A stretch of DNA of 64,000 bases from Paraburkholderia sp. NMBU_R16 (GTDB lineage: Bacteria; Pseudomonadota; Gammaproteobacteria; Burkholderiales; Burkholderiaceae): contig NZ_JAAAYE010000004.1 of NCBI RefSeq assembly GCF_013282575.1, positions 124,001 to 188,000 on the forward strand, read 5' to 3'. The translations under genes were made by a program, and so were the position numbers. The stretch's first letter is position 1; every line of letters starts with the position of its first letter. Below are positions 32,832 to 42,114 of the stretch, one piece after another. The notes under the pieces are model-generated. The model ran no database searches. It was not told the origin of the DNA and was given only the letters and a program-made list of their open reading frames with translations.

Positions 32832-33626
32832 TCAGTGCGCGAGGACGCTGCGCCGGCGCAGCAGTGCGCTGGCCGTATCGACGAAGGCCGCGAGCACGAG
32901 CATCGCGACGATCACCGTGCATGCCTGCGGCAGGTGGAACAGTGAGAGCTCGTAGTAGAGCATCTGGCCGAGACCGCCTGCGCCGACGAAGCCCAGAATC
33001 GCTGCCATGCGGATGTTGGTCTCCCATCGATAAAGCACATACGCCAGGAACTGCGGCTGGACGCAGGGCAGCGTTCCATAGACGAAGGCCATGGCATGAG
33101 AACTTCCTACTTCCGTCAGCGCACGCGCGGGCGCATCTGGTGCATTCTCCAGCGTTTCGGCGAAAAGGCGGCCCAGGACGCCAGCGGTATGCAGCGCCAG
33201 CGCAAGGGTACCGGCGAACGGCCCCAGTCCGGCGACGAGAACGGTCAAGGTCGCCCACACGAGTTCGGGGACGGCGCGCAGCACATTCAGCAGCAAACGC
33301 GATAGCGCGCGCAGACTCCTTCCGTACATGCCCGAGGCCGGCAGGGCCAACGCAAAGCCGAATAATGCCGCACAGAGCGTCCCGATGGCGGAAACGGCAA
33401 GCGTTTCGAGCATGCTGCCAGCTGTCTTCGAGAGAAACGCTGGCGATAGCTCAGGCGGGAAGAACGACAGCAGGAAATGCAGCATGTCGCCGGCGGCGGC
33501 CGCCGAAACGAGCTGGCCGAGATCGAGCGAGAGATAGGCGAAGCTGCCCAGCACCGCCATGGCGACAGCGATTCCCATGACCAGGCATTTCGTGCAGATG
33601 CGGACCGGTTCGGCTTCGCTCGCCAT
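32832..33626 (-). CDS. PhnE-like ABC permease of a putative selenium importer (second permease)
   Basis: A 264-residue inner-membrane permease with about six helices and the binding-protein-dependent EAA-like loop around [14 protein letters not shown]. The family is PhnE (phosphonate/phosphite type). It begins three bases after the stop of a second PhnE-like gene, so the transporter has a heterodimeric permease. Context with selD, senB and a selenate-type binding protein suggests it moves a selenium oxyanion rather than phosphonate. Confidence 0.85.
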   Translation of the reverse strand: MASEAEPVRICTKCLVMGIAVAMAVLGSFAYLSLDLGQLVSAAAAGDMLHFLLSFFPPELSPAFLSKTAGSMLETLAVSAIGTLCAALFGFALALPASGMYGRSLRALSRLLLNVLRAVPELVWATLTVLVAGLGPFAGTLALALHTAGVLGRLFAETLENAPDAPARALTEVGSSHAMAFVYGTLPCVQPQFLAYVLYRWETNIRMAAILGFVGAGGLGQMLYYELSLFHLPQACTVIVAMLVLAAFVDTASALLRRRSVLAH

Positions 33627-33629
33627 CGC

Positions 33630-34451
33630 TCAGTCCAACAGTTTGCGCAAGCCCGCGCTGAGCGCATCCGCGAGCAGCACGAGCAGCAAAAACGTCACGA
33701 GGATCGTCGCCGTTTCGCCGCCGTCGAGCATCTTCATCGCCTGATCCATCAATTGGCCGAGCCCGCCGGCCCCGACGAATCCCATGACCACCGATGCGCG
33801 GATTGCGCACTCCCAGCGATATACCGTGTACGACACGAGTTCGCGCGCCGCATTGGGCAATAGACCATAGGCCAGCGCCGACAGACGCGGGCTGCCGCTG
33901 CCGAGCAGCGCATGCGCCGGGCGCGCGTCGCTCGATTCGAGGATTTCCGTATAGACCTTGGCCAGCATGCCGCCGTAGGTGATTGCGAGCGCCAGCACGC
34001 CGGCGGCGGGCCCGAGTCCCAGCACCCGTACGAACACCAGTGCCCAAACGAGCTCCGGTATGCCCCGTAGCAGCAGCACGACGACGCGTACGCCGGCGCG
34101 CGTCACTGCGCGTATTCGATATCCGCGGCCGGGGCCGATCCGCGAAACCGACAAGTTGCGGGTCATGGCGGTAGCCAGCGGCGCGGCGAGGATGAACGCG
34201 AGCGCGATTCCGGCCGTGGCAATCGCCAACGTTTCGACCGTGGCCTTCGCGACCAAGCCCAGAAATTCCGCCGAAGCGTCCGGCGGAAGGAAGTGGCCGA
34301 GAAAACTTCCTGCAACCTTCAAATTGCCGGCCTCGAACAGGGCCGCCGGATGAAATTTCGACAGCCTCAAGAGCGGCCACAGCACGATCAGCGCAAGCAC
34401 CAGGGTGGACGCGCGACGCAGTGCGAGAGGATCGCGGGGATGCGCGATCAT
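33630..34451 (-). CDS. PhnE-like ABC permease of a putative selenium importer (first permease)
   Basis: A 273-residue inner-membrane permease, paralogous to the next gene downstream, with the same [15 protein letters not shown] loop. The ATG overlaps the stop of the ATPase gene (ATGA), and the stop is three bases before the next permease. Both permeases share the segment RGIPELVWA / RAVPELVWA, consistent with an old duplication. Confidence 0.85.
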   Translation of the reverse strand: MIAHPRDPLALRRASTLVLALIVLWPLLRLSKFHPAALFEAGNLKVAGSFLGHFLPPDASAEFLGLVAKATVETLAIATAGIALAFILAAPLATAMTRNLSVSRIGPGRGYRIRAVTRAGVRVVVLLLRGIPELVWALVFVRVLGLGPAAGVLALAITYGGMLAKVYTEILESSDARPAHALLGSGSPRLSALAYGLLPNAARELVSYTVYRWECAIRASVVMGFVGAGGLGQLMDQAMKMLDGGETATILVTFLLLVLLADALSAGLRKLLD

Positions 34452-35269
34452 TGGCAGGCCGTCCGTGGCGAGGGACCGCGCGTCGAGCGGATCGATACCG
34501 TGTCGTCGCCTTGTACCGGCGGGACGTCGCCTTCGGATGCATAAAGCTCTCGCAGCAATGCATCGCTGACGCGTGCGACGGGCAAGTCGAAGGCGATTTC
34601 TCCCGACCTCAGGCCGACGATGCGCGGAAACCAGCGCAGCGCGAGATCGACCGCATGCAGGCTGGCCACCAGTGCCGCACCATCCGCGTCGGCCTGCTTG
34701 CACAGTTCGCCGAGGGCAAGGTTGGACAACGTGGGATCCATGGCCGATACGGGCTCGTCCGCCAGGACCAAATCGGGACGCTGGTACAGCACGCGCGCGA
34801 TGCCGACGCGCTGCAACTGACCGCCGGACAATCGATCGCAGCGATCGAACAGGCGATCGGCCAGCTCGAGCCGCGCGAGCTGATCGCCGGCGCCCGTCGT
34901 ATCGAGCGGATAGACCAAAGAGAGCAAAGACTTCCATCCCGGCCAAGCCCCGAGGCGGCCCGCGAGAACGGCCGTGACGACGCGCTGGCGTGGCGGCAGG
35001 GGGGGCGCCTGGTGCACCATGCCGATGCGCGATCGCAATCGCCGCAGGCGTGCCGCCGATAGCTCCCACGGGCTGAGGCCGAGGACCTCGACGCGACCCT
35101 CGCTGGGCCGCAGGGAGGTGGCGAGCAAGCGCAGCATCGAAGTCTTTCCCGCGCCCGATGGACCGATGAGCGCAATGCGCTCGCCGCGCTGCGCGGAGAG
35201 CGTGATCTGCCTGAGCGCCCGGTGCCCGTTGGGGTAGCCGAGGCCGACCGCGTCGAGCTGGAAGCTCAC
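34448..35269 (-). CDS. PhnC-like ABC ATPase of a putative selenium importer
   Basis: A 273-residue ATPase subunit. It has Walker [11 protein letters not shown]-loop [12 protein letters not shown], signature [15 protein letters not shown] and Walker [14 protein letters not shown] chose GTG at 35269, which overlaps the stop of the binding-protein gene and yields the standard N-terminus [14 protein letters not shown]; the frame remains open upstream but only as the shadow of that gene. Confidence 0.87.
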   Translation of the reverse strand: MSFQLDAVGLGYPNGHRALRQITLSAQRGERIALIGPSGAGKTSMLRLLATSLRPSEGRVEVLGLSPWELSAARLRRLRSRIGMVHQAPPLPPRQRVVTAVLAGRLGAWPGWKSLLSLVYPLDTTGAGDQLARLELADRLFDRCDRLSGGQLQRVGIARVLYQRPDLVLADEPVSAMDPTLSNLALGELCKQADADGAALVASLHAVDLALRWFPRIVGLRSGEIAFDLPVARVSDALLRELYASEGDVPPVQGDDTVSIRSTRGPSPRTACQ

Positions 35270-36141
35270 TTGATCAGGCCCGCGGTGCGAGCCGCCGCTT
35301 CGATGCCGGCATAGTTTTCCGGCTTGGTCGGAATGAATTTGACGGTCCGTTGCAACGCCATGATGGCCCGTTGCTCGGGATCGTGCGGGTCCAAGCGGAG
35401 GAAAGCTTCGGTCAAAGTCTTGCGCAAGGCCGGATCGAGTCCGCCGCGCACGGTCCAGTTGTAATCGTAGTAGGGCGGTGTCACGGCGAATACCCTCACC
35501 TTCGCCGGATCCACCTTGTGCTGCTCGACCAGCTTGTCCCACACCGACGAGTTGAGCACGCCCGCGTCGGCCCTGCCGGACTGCACGAAAGCGGCGGTTG
35601 CGTCGTGCGCGCCCGAAAACGCCACCGTCTTGAAGTCCTTGTCGGGATCGATGCCCGCTTGCAGCAGGAAATAACGCGGCATCAAGTGGCCGGACGTCGA
35701 TGACGGCGCGCCGAAGACGAACGTGTGGCCCTTCAGATCCGCCAACGATTTGATGCCAGGGTCGGCCGTGATGAACTTGCTCGTGAACGTCGCATCTTCC
35801 TGCCGTTGTACGATGGGCACCGTTGCGCCATTCGTGCGGATCTTGCTTTGCACATAGGTAAAGCCGCCCAACCAGGCGAGGTCGATCTTGCCGGTCGCGA
35901 GCGACTCGACGACCGCCGCATAGTCCGTGACCGGCACGAACTCGACCTTCATTCCCGTTTCCTTCTCGAGGTATTTACCCAGCGGCGCGAACTTGCGCTG
36001 CAGTTCGGTCGGCGATTCGTCGGGGATGGCCGACACTTTCAGCACATGTTGCTGTGCCCTGGCGGGCGCGAGAAAAACAAGGCCAAAGAGGGCGATTGCG
36101 GCAAGGCGTTTGAGGACGGGCCAGAGGGCGATGAAGGGCAT
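35266..36141 (-). CDS. putative selenate/selenium-type ABC transporter substrate-binding protein
   Basis: A 291-residue periplasmic binding protein of the PhnD superfamily. A signal peptide covers about residues 1-29 (ending ARAQ). The mature protein begins [28 protein letters not shown] and contains [12 protein letters not shown] and [18 protein letters not shown] PhnD subgroup that sits beside selD is described as the putative selenate ABC binding protein; here selD is the adjacent gene upstream, 51 bases away. The ligand is inferred from this context. Confidence 0.82.
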   Translation of the reverse strand: MPFIALWPVLKRLAAIALFGLVFLAPARAQQHVLKVSAIPDESPTELQRKFAPLGKYLEKETGMKVEFVPVTDYAAVVESLATGKIDLAWLGGFTYVQSKIRTNGATVPIVQRQEDATFTSKFITADPGIKSLADLKGHTFVFGAPSSTSGHLMPRYFLLQAGIDPDKDFKTVAFSGAHDATAAFVQSGRADAGVLNSSVWDKLVEQHKVDPAKVRVFAVTPPYYDYNWTVRGGLDPALRKTLTEAFLRLDPHDPEQRAIMALQRTVKFIPTKPENYAGIEAAARTAGLIK

Positions 36142-36192
36142 GGTGCGCCGAAATCCAATGGTGGTTGAGTGAACGGTTGATGCGAAACCTGT

Positions 36193-37248
36193 TTATGCCA
36201 CGGCGACCCGGGCGGGACCCGGGATCATCTCGCCGATCACGGCCGCGTCTTCGAATCCTTCGCTGCGGAAAATATCGAGAATCGCGTCCGCGGCGCTCGG
36301 TGCGCAGGACACGAGCAGACCGCCGCTCGTTTGAGGATCGGTCAGCAGCGCTTGCAGGCTAGGCGTGATCGACGAGGCCAGGTCCACCGCATCGCCATAG
36401 CTGGCCCAGTTGCGCGCCGACGCTCCGGTCACCATGCCGGCACTCGCGAGTTCGAGCACGCCCGGCAGCAACGGAATCCGATCCATGTTCAAGCTCGCGC
36501 CCAGACCCGCGCCGCGGCAAAGTTCCAACAAATGGCCGAGCAGACCGAAGCCGGTGACGTCTGTCAGCGCGTGGACGTCCATCACATCGGCGAGGCGCCG
36601 TCCCGGTGTATTGAGCTGAGTGGTGCACGCGATCAGCGCCCGGTAGCCGGCCGCATCGAGTTTGTCTTTTTTGACCGCCGCGGATAGTACGCCCACGCCC
36701 AGCGGTTTGCCGAGGATCAGCTTGTCCCCAGGCTGGGCGGCGTCGTTTTTCTTGATTCGATCGGGATGCACGAGCCCCAGCACCACGAGGCCATAAATCG
36801 GTTCGACGGAGTCGATCGTATGGCCGCCCGCGACCGGAATGCCGGCTTGCGCGCAGACGGATTCCCCGCCCTCGAGGATTTTGGCGATGACTTCGGTCGG
36901 CAGCTTGTCGATGGGCATACCCACCAGTGCGAGCGCCATGATGGGCGTTCCACCCATTGCATAGACATCGGAGATGGCATTGGTGGCGGCGATACGCCCG
37001 AAGTCGTATGGATCGTCGACCACCGGCATGAAGAAGTCGGTAGTGGCGATCAGTGCCTGGCTTTCGTTGAGCTTGTAGACAGCGGCATCGTCGCTGGTTT
37101 CCTTGCCGACGAGCAGTGCTGCCGGAGCGGGCAGGCGCATCGAATTCTTCAGAATTTCGGACAGCACGCCCGGGGCAATTTTGCATCCGCATCCGCCGCC
37201 GTGGGAGAGCGATGTGAGTTTGATCGTTGCGTTGGCTGGCTGATTCAC
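36193..37248 (-). CDS. selD: selenide, water dikinase (selenophosphate synthetase), SelD/SenC
   Basis: A 351-residue cytoplasmic enzyme making selenophosphate from selenide and ATP. The catalytic pair Cys20 and Lys23 lies in the Gly-rich loop GGGCGCK; the position equivalent to Sec in some homologues is Cys. Other motifs are TTDFFMPVVDDPYDFGRIAATNA and LTDVTGFGLLGHL. The start is GTG at 37248, with GGAGAC five bases upstream. It is 13 bases after senB and probably serves as SenC for selenoneine. No selA, selB or tRNA-Sec gene is in the window. Confidence 0.94.
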   Translation of the reverse strand: MNQPANATIKLTSLSHGGGCGCKIAPGVLSEILKNSMRLPAPAALLVGKETSDDAAVYKLNESQALIATTDFFMPVVDDPYDFGRIAATNAISDVYAMGGTPIMALALVGMPIDKLPTEVIAKILEGGESVCAQAGIPVAGGHTIDSVEPIYGLVVLGLVHPDRIKKNDAAQPGDKLILGKPLGVGVLSAAVKKDKLDAAGYRALIACTTQLNTPGRRLADVMDVHALTDVTGFGLLGHLLELCRGAGLGASLNMDRIPLLPGVLELASAGMVTGASARNWASYGDAVDLASSITPSLQALLTDPQTSGGLLVSCAPSAADAILDIFRSEGFEDAAVIGEMIPGPARVAVA

Positions 37249-37261
37249 GAGAGGTCTCCGG

Positions 37262-38257
37262 TTATGTCGGGCGCAGGGCGTCGGCCACAAGTTTAATCAC
37301 TTCGGCGCGCTCCCGCGCGGGCGCGAAAAGCGGCGCGCGCCGCGCGCACTGTCGGCGCAGGCGCGTCAGAAAGCCGGTATCCTGGCTTGCCCGCTGGAGT
37401 AGTTCTGCCAGCTGCGCCGCCTCGCCGGGCGGGAAATAGCCTTCATAATCGCGGCCCAGCATCCCGATATTGCCCGGGATGCGACTCGCCAACACGGGTA
37501 CGCCGCTCGTGATCGCCTCGACGATGACGTTGGCGCCGCCTTCCATGACGCTTGAAATCACCAGCGCTTGCGCGCCGGCGATCCGTCGCCGCGTCTCGGC
37601 ATGCGGCAGATTCGCCAGCCACACATAGCGCTCGCCGAGCGGCCATGTTTGCGCTTGCAGTGCCTGCGCTGCTCGCTGATATTCATCGTCGAGCGCACCG
37701 CCGATGTGAGTCAGGCGTATGCGCGAATCGTCGGGAAGAAGGGCGAGAGACCGCATGGCGGTCAGCGGATCCTTTTCCGGCCGCATGTGGCCGACGAGTA
37801 CGACGTCGAAGTATGCGGAATCCACGGGGGGAGAATGGCACGCGATTGCCGATTGATAGATCACACGGCACTTCGCGCGATGGGCGGCGGACAGCTCGAA
37901 CGGGCCTTCGTCTTGCAGCACCACGAGATGCGTCGCGAGCTCGAGGGAACGCTGCGCGGCGGGATCGCTCCGGATGTCCCGGTAAAGGTCCGTTCCCGTG
38001 AGGACCACTATCAACGGGTGTTTTGGGCACGCATCGGCGAATCGCGCGACGGCGTCGGCCGAGCGCCGCGCATGCAGGGCGATCAGGCATGCGGGCGCCA
38101 GATCGCCCGCGGCGGGCCCCGGCCATTCGCTCGCCAGCGTGACATCGTAGCCGGCGCGCAGAAACCGGGACCAGCGATGAGCGGTTTGCCAGTTGCCGTT
38201 GTTGGCTTTGCGCAGCGCCGGGCTGATAATCGCAATCGTTGGCTTCGGAGGACGCAT
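37262..38257 (-). CDS. senB: selenoneine biosynthesis selenosugar synthase SenB
   Basis: A 331-residue GT4-like glycosyltransferase. In the known pathway SenB uses selenophosphate and UDP-GlcNAc to form a selenosugar. Features are the N-terminal IAIISPALRKANNGNWQTA, typical of this family, the mid-protein GHMRPEKDPLTAMRSL and the nucleotide-sugar motif EGGANVIVEAITSGVPVLAS. ATG 38257 gives MRPPKPTIAI, the expected start. It diverges from senA with an overlapping start and leads an operon with selD and the ABC importer. Confidence 0.9.
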   Translation of the reverse strand: MRPPKPTIAIISPALRKANNGNWQTAHRWSRFLRAGYDVTLASEWPGPAAGDLAPACLIALHARRSADAVARFADACPKHPLIVVLTGTDLYRDIRSDPAAQRSLELATHLVVLQDEGPFELSAAHRAKCRVIYQSAIACHSPPVDSAYFDVVLVGHMRPEKDPLTAMRSLALLPDDSRIRLTHIGGALDDEYQRAAQALQAQTWPLGERYVWLANLPHAETRRRIAGAQALVISSVMEGGANVIVEAITSGVPVLASRIPGNIGMLGRDYEGYFPPGEAAQLAELLQRASQDTGFLTRLRRQCARRAPLFAPARERAEVIKLVADALRPT

Positions 38258-39467
38258 GACACTCGGCTCTGAGGGAATAGCGGCAAGACACATGGGTAAG
38301 GTCGAGCTGGCCGCGGCATTTACCGATTCGCACCGGCGAACCTGGGACGTCCTTCGGAATCTGTCGCCGTCTCAGTGGCAGGTCCGCTACGACCGCGGCA
38401 TCAACCCGCCCTTGTGGGAGTATGCACACATCGCGTGGTTTACGGAGCATTGGGTCCTCAGGGCGCCGCGCCCCGGCCAGGATGGCCGCTTGAGCGCGAC
38501 ATTGCCTTCCACGATGGAACAGGCGGACGGCCTTTTCGATTCGATGCGCGTGGCACATCGGGATCGCTGGCATCTGGTGTTACCGTCGCATGCCGAAATA
38601 CGCCAGTATGGCGCTGATGTACTGGAGCGGGTTCTTGCCGCGCTCGATGCGGCGGACGAAACGGATCGGGATCTCTATTTTTTCAGGCTTGCGTTGTTCC
38701 ACGAGGACATGCACGCGGAAGCGCTGACTTACATGCGCCAGACGCTCGATTACCCGCCGCATGCGCCGCTCGTCCTGCCTGCGGTACGCTCGAACGCGGG
38801 GGCCGCAGCGGCGGGTGGGGAAACGTTCGCGATGGGGTCGCGGGCCGGAGAAGGATTCGTCTTCGACAACGAGAAGTGGGCGCATCCGGTCGATGTCCCC
38901 CCGTTCCGAATCGATCGGACGTGTGTCAGCAATGCGGCCTTCGCCCAATTCGTGGACAGCGGCGGATACCTCGACCCGCAATGGTGGTCCGCATCCGGTA
39001 CTGCGTGGCTGCGACAAAGCGGCCTTGCTCATCCCGCGCGCTGGCGTCCCGCCGGCGATGCAACCGTGGCTGGCCGCCCCGGCCAATGGGAATGGCGCTG
39101 GTTCGGCGAGTGGGTGCCGCTGCCGCTCGAGTTGCCCGTATGCCATGTCAATGCCTTCGAGGCCGAAGCGTATTGCCGCTGGGCGGGCAAGCGTTTGCCG
39201 ACGGAGGCGCAATGGGAATACGCGGCCACGCGTGAGCTGATCGAATGGGGTGATTCGGTGTGGGAATGGACATCCGATTCGTTTTTGCCGTACGCGGAGT
39301 TTTCCGCCGATCCCTACGAGGAATACTCGCTGCCTTGGTTCGGTAGCCATCGGTCGGTTCGCGGAGGCTCGTTCGTGACCCGCGAACGCATGCAGCATCC
39401 TCGGTATCGCAATTTCTATTTGCCGCATAGAAACGACATCTTTGCCGGATTTCGCTGCTGCGCGTGA
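38256..39467 (+). CDS. senA: selenoneine synthase SenA
   Basis: A 403-residue EgtB-like non-heme iron enzyme. In the known pathway SenA joins the selenosugar to hercynine in an oxygen-dependent step, forming the C-Se bond of selenoneine. The N-terminal DinB-like domain (about 15-165) supplies iron ligands: His58 in YAHIAWFTEH and HEDMHAE with His149 and His153. The C-terminal FGE-sulfatase domain (185-403) has GKRLPTEAQWEYAA, DSVWEWTSD, VRGGSF and the closing FAGFRCC. GGAGG four bases before ATG 38256 favours that start; ATG 38292 is possible. Distinguishing it from EgtB rests mainly on senB and selD next door. Confidence 0.88.
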   Translation: MTLGSEGIAARHMGKVELAAAFTDSHRRTWDVLRNLSPSQWQVRYDRGINPPLWEYAHIAWFTEHWVLRAPRPGQDGRLSATLPSTMEQADGLFDSMRVAHRDRWHLVLPSHAEIRQYGADVLERVLAALDAADETDRDLYFFRLALFHEDMHAEALTYMRQTLDYPPHAPLVLPAVRSNAGAAAAGGETFAMGSRAGEGFVFDNEKWAHPVDVPPFRIDRTCVSNAAFAQFVDSGGYLDPQWWSASGTAWLRQSGLAHPARWRPAGDATVAGRPGQWEWRWFGEWVPLPLELPVCHVNAFEAEAYCRWAGKRLPTEAQWEYAATRELIEWGDSVWEWTSDSFLPYAEFSADPYEEYSLPWFGSHRSVRGGSFVTRERMQHPRYRNFYLPHRNDIFAGFRCCA

Positions 39468-39496
39468 CCCGTTTGGCCGGCGGCGGGCACTGCGGC

Positions 39497-40795
39497 TCAT
39501 TCGTCGATCATCGCCTCGATGTCCAGATGCCGCGCGTTCGCATCGCCGCGCCGCTTTACGAGCCAGATCATGGCGCAGACGAACGTGCCGAACGCGACGA
39601 TGATCCATTGCACCGGCATCTTCGCCGCGAGCAACAGGGCATAGGCGCCGAGCATCAACAGCACTGCGATGTTCTGATTGAAATTCTGTACGGCAATCGA
39701 ATGGCCGGCCGTCACGAGCGTCGCGCCGCGATGCTGCAAAAGAGCGTTCATCGGCACGACGAAAAAGCCCGCCAGGCCGCCGAGGCCGATCATCAGCGGA
39801 TACGCGAGCAGAACGTAAAGCGGCAAGAAAGCGCTGCCCAAATGAGCGCCTGCGGAAGCAGGGAAAAGCCCTTTACCGTAGAACGCCATCGCTGCCGTCA
39901 CGATGCCGGCGGCCATGCCGACCGGCAGCACGCGTAGCGAACGCACGAGGGGTACCCATGCTGCGGCGGCCGCGGCGCCTAAAGCGATGCCGATGCCCGT
40001 TGCCCCCTGCATCAGCGCGGCTTTCGACAGCGTCAGGCCGAGATTGACTGCGGCCCATTTGAGCACGAGCAACTGGAGCGTGACGGCGGCGCCCCACATC
40101 AGCGTCGTCACTGCCAGCGGGATTTGGGCCAGCTTGTCCACCCATAGCGTGTTGAAGCATTCGAGGAAGTCGGCGAGCAGTCGGCCGGGCTCGCGCAGGC
40201 GGTTCGGATACCGGGCGCCCGTATCGGGGATCCCGATGTTGACGAGCGCGGCCAGCCCGTACACCGACATGACGGCGAACATGGCGCACTGCGGCGCATG
40301 GGGTATCAACGGCAAGTGCCTGGCCGCGATAGCGTGCTCGACGTAGGCGCTGACGAGCGCGCCGCCCAGCGCGGTGCCGGCAATGGTCGAGAGCACGGTT
40401 GCCGATTCGAGCCAGGCGTTGGCCGCAACGAGCCGCTCGGCCGGCAGTAGTTCAGTGAGGATGCCGTACTTGGCGGGCGAGTAGGCCGCCGCGCCGAAAC
40501 CCACCACACCATAGGCGATGATCGGATGCACGCCGGCGATCATCATTGCACAGCCGATCGCCTTGGCCGCGTTGGCCGTGAACATGACGTGGCGCTTTTG
40601 CATGGCATCGGCGAATGCGCCGACGAACGGGGCAAGCAGCACGTAGGACGCCGTGAAGAAGATTTGCAGCAAAGGCGTGACCCAACTGGCGGCACGCATG
40701 GCGGACAGCAGTGCGATCGCTGCGATGAGCAGCGCGTTATCGGCTACCGATGAGACGAACTGAGCGGCAATGATCGTGTAAAAGCCTTTCTTCAT
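39497..40795 (-). CDS. lplT: lysophospholipid transporter LplT
   Basis: A 432-residue MFS membrane protein with about 12 helices that flips lysophospholipids inward for reacylation. The N-terminus KKGFYTIIAAQFVSSVADNAL and the motif AYSPAKYGILTELLPAERLVAANAW are characteristic. No acyltransferase (aas) partner is adjacent. The ATG 40795 gives the family start. Confidence 0.9.
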   Translation of the reverse strand: MKKGFYTIIAAQFVSSVADNALLIAAIALLSAMRAASWVTPLLQIFFTASYVLLAPFVGAFADAMQKRHVMFTANAAKAIGCAMMIAGVHPIIAYGVVGFGAAAYSPAKYGILTELLPAERLVAANAWLESATVLSTIAGTALGGALVSAYVEHAIAARHLPLIPHAPQCAMFAVMSVYGLAALVNIGIPDTGARYPNRLREPGRLLADFLECFNTLWVDKLAQIPLAVTTLMWGAAVTLQLLVLKWAAVNLGLTLSKAALMQGATGIGIALGAAAAAAWVPLVRSLRVLPVGMAAGIVTAAMAFYGKGLFPASAGAHLGSAFLPLYVLLAYPLMIGLGGLAGFFVVPMNALLQHRGATLVTAGHSIAVQNFNQNIAVLLMLGAYALLLAAKMPVQWIIVAFGTFVCAMIWLVKRRGDANARHLDIEAMIDE

Positions 40796-40826
40796 GGAGA
40801 AACGGCGACGATGGCGCGCGGATGGA

Positions 40827-40856
40827 CAAAAACGCAAAGGGCGGCCGAAGCCGCCC
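40827..40856 (-). terminator. rho-independent terminator after suhB
   Basis: Read on the minus strand, a 7-base-pair stem GGGCGGC / GCCGCCC with a four-base TTCG loop is followed by a T-rich stretch CTTTGCGTTTTT. It lies 65 bases after the suhB stop and before lplT. Confidence 0.7.
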
Positions 40857-40920
40857 CCGTTACATGACCTGACGTTGGCCTGACCGGTCCGCGCACGCGG
40901 ACCGGCGCCCCGGTTCGCCG

Positions 40921-41721
40921 TCAGTCTTGCTGTGCTCGCCGGCTATACGGCGAGAGAATGGGCACCATCTGAGCGTAGATCTTCGGGTTGCCCGCAACGA
41001 TCTCGCCGACATGGAGAAACTCCGAATCGCCCGTGTAATTGCCGACGAGTCCGCCCGCCTCTGTGATGAGCAGGCTGCCTGCTGCCATGTCCCAGGCACT
41101 GATGCCTTGCTCGAAAAAGCCGTCGAGCCGGCCCGCCGCGACGTTCGCGAGATCGAGTGCCGCCGCGCCCGGCCGGCGCAGGCCCGTGCACGAGCGCGTC
41201 ATTTCAGCGAACAGGCGGCAGTAGGCTTCGAGCCGATCGTTCTCGCGAAACGGGAACCCCGTACCGATCAACGAATCGGCGAGCCGGTCGCGGCGGCCGA
41301 CGCGAATGCGCCGGTCGTTCAGATAGGCGCCGCGGCCGCGCGAGGCGGTGTAAAGATCGTTGCGAGTGGGGTCGTACACGCACGCCTGGGTAACGATGCC
41401 CTTATGGGCCAACGCGATCGATACACAGTAGTAGGGCAGCCCGTGAATGAAATTCGTCGTGCCGTCGAGCGGATCGATGATCCATTGGAAATCGGATTCG
41501 TTTTCCGAGCGGCCCGATTCCTCGGCGAGAATCGCGTGATCGGGGTAGGCGGTCTTCAGCGTATCGATGATCGCCGCTTCCGCCGCCTTGTCGACCTCCG
41601 TGACGAAATCGTTGTGCTGTTTTTTGCTGACCTGGATGAGGTCGAGATCGAGCGATGCCCGGTTGATGATCTGCCCGGCGCGGCGAGCGGCCTTGACAGC
41701 GATATTGAGCATGGGATGCAT
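40921..41721 (-). CDS. suhB: inositol-1-monophosphatase SuhB
   Basis: A 266-residue metal-dependent phosphatase; SuhB in E. coli also acts in rRNA transcription antitermination. Metal motifs are [18 protein letters not shown] and [15 protein letters not shown]. The ATG 41721 gives [16 protein letters not shown], matching the family. It diverges from trmJ across a 393-base gap. Confidence 0.95.
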   Translation of the reverse strand: MHPMLNIAVKAARRAGQIINRASLDLDLIQVSKKQHNDFVTEVDKAAEAAIIDTLKTAYPDHAILAEESGRSENESDFQWIIDPLDGTTNFIHGLPYYCVSIALAHKGIVTQACVYDPTRNDLYTASRGRGAYLNDRRIRVGRRDRLADSLIGTGFPFRENDRLEAYCRLFAEMTRSCTGLRRPGAAALDLANVAAGRLDGFFEQGISAWDMAAGSLLITEAGGLVGNYTGDSEFLHVGEIVAGNPKIYAQMVPILSPYSRRAQQD

Positions 41722-42114
41722 GAACAGATTCCTTTTGCCGCGCGAGGCGCCGACGCCGCCGCGGATGGGGCCAAAACCGCCCGGAATGCGCGCCGGGCGC
41801 GTATTCCGTCGACGAAGACGAATTGAAGAAGAGCGGAGCGCACGCGGCCGATCGCACCATGATCGGCCCACCGCGCGCGAATAGGCGTGATTTTACCAGG
41901 AAGCGACCGCGGCGCTCCGGCGAAGACAGCCAACGCGTGAACGACCGTCTCGGGACATTCGCCGCGGCCTTGGGCGTCACATGGCGATACCATATAGCGC
42001 ATCTGTCGGGCGGGCACGATGCCGCGTGTGCCGCTCGTCTCACTGGGAATCGATCGACTCATCTTGAACTCATCCAATCATCGTTCGTTGCAGGCGCCAG
42101 ATATCGACCCCGCC
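41722..42114. other. intergenic region between divergent suhB and trmJ
   Basis: 393 bases without a supported gene. On the minus strand an extended -10 (TGGTAAAAT, 41890-41898) could serve suhB with a leader of about 165 bases. On the plus strand the stretch before trmJ contains ACCATATAG near 41990, a possible weak -10. No RNA gene or repeat was recognised. Confidence 0.5.

Noticed and set aside
32832-36141. Phosphonate utilisation operon
   Set aside because: Only the transporter genes are phosphonate-like; no catabolic gene is present and the neighbours are selenium genes.
38256-39467. EgtB of ergothioneine biosynthesis
   Set aside because: Domain layout is the same, but egtD is absent nearby while senB and selD are adjacent, so selenoneine synthase is preferred.
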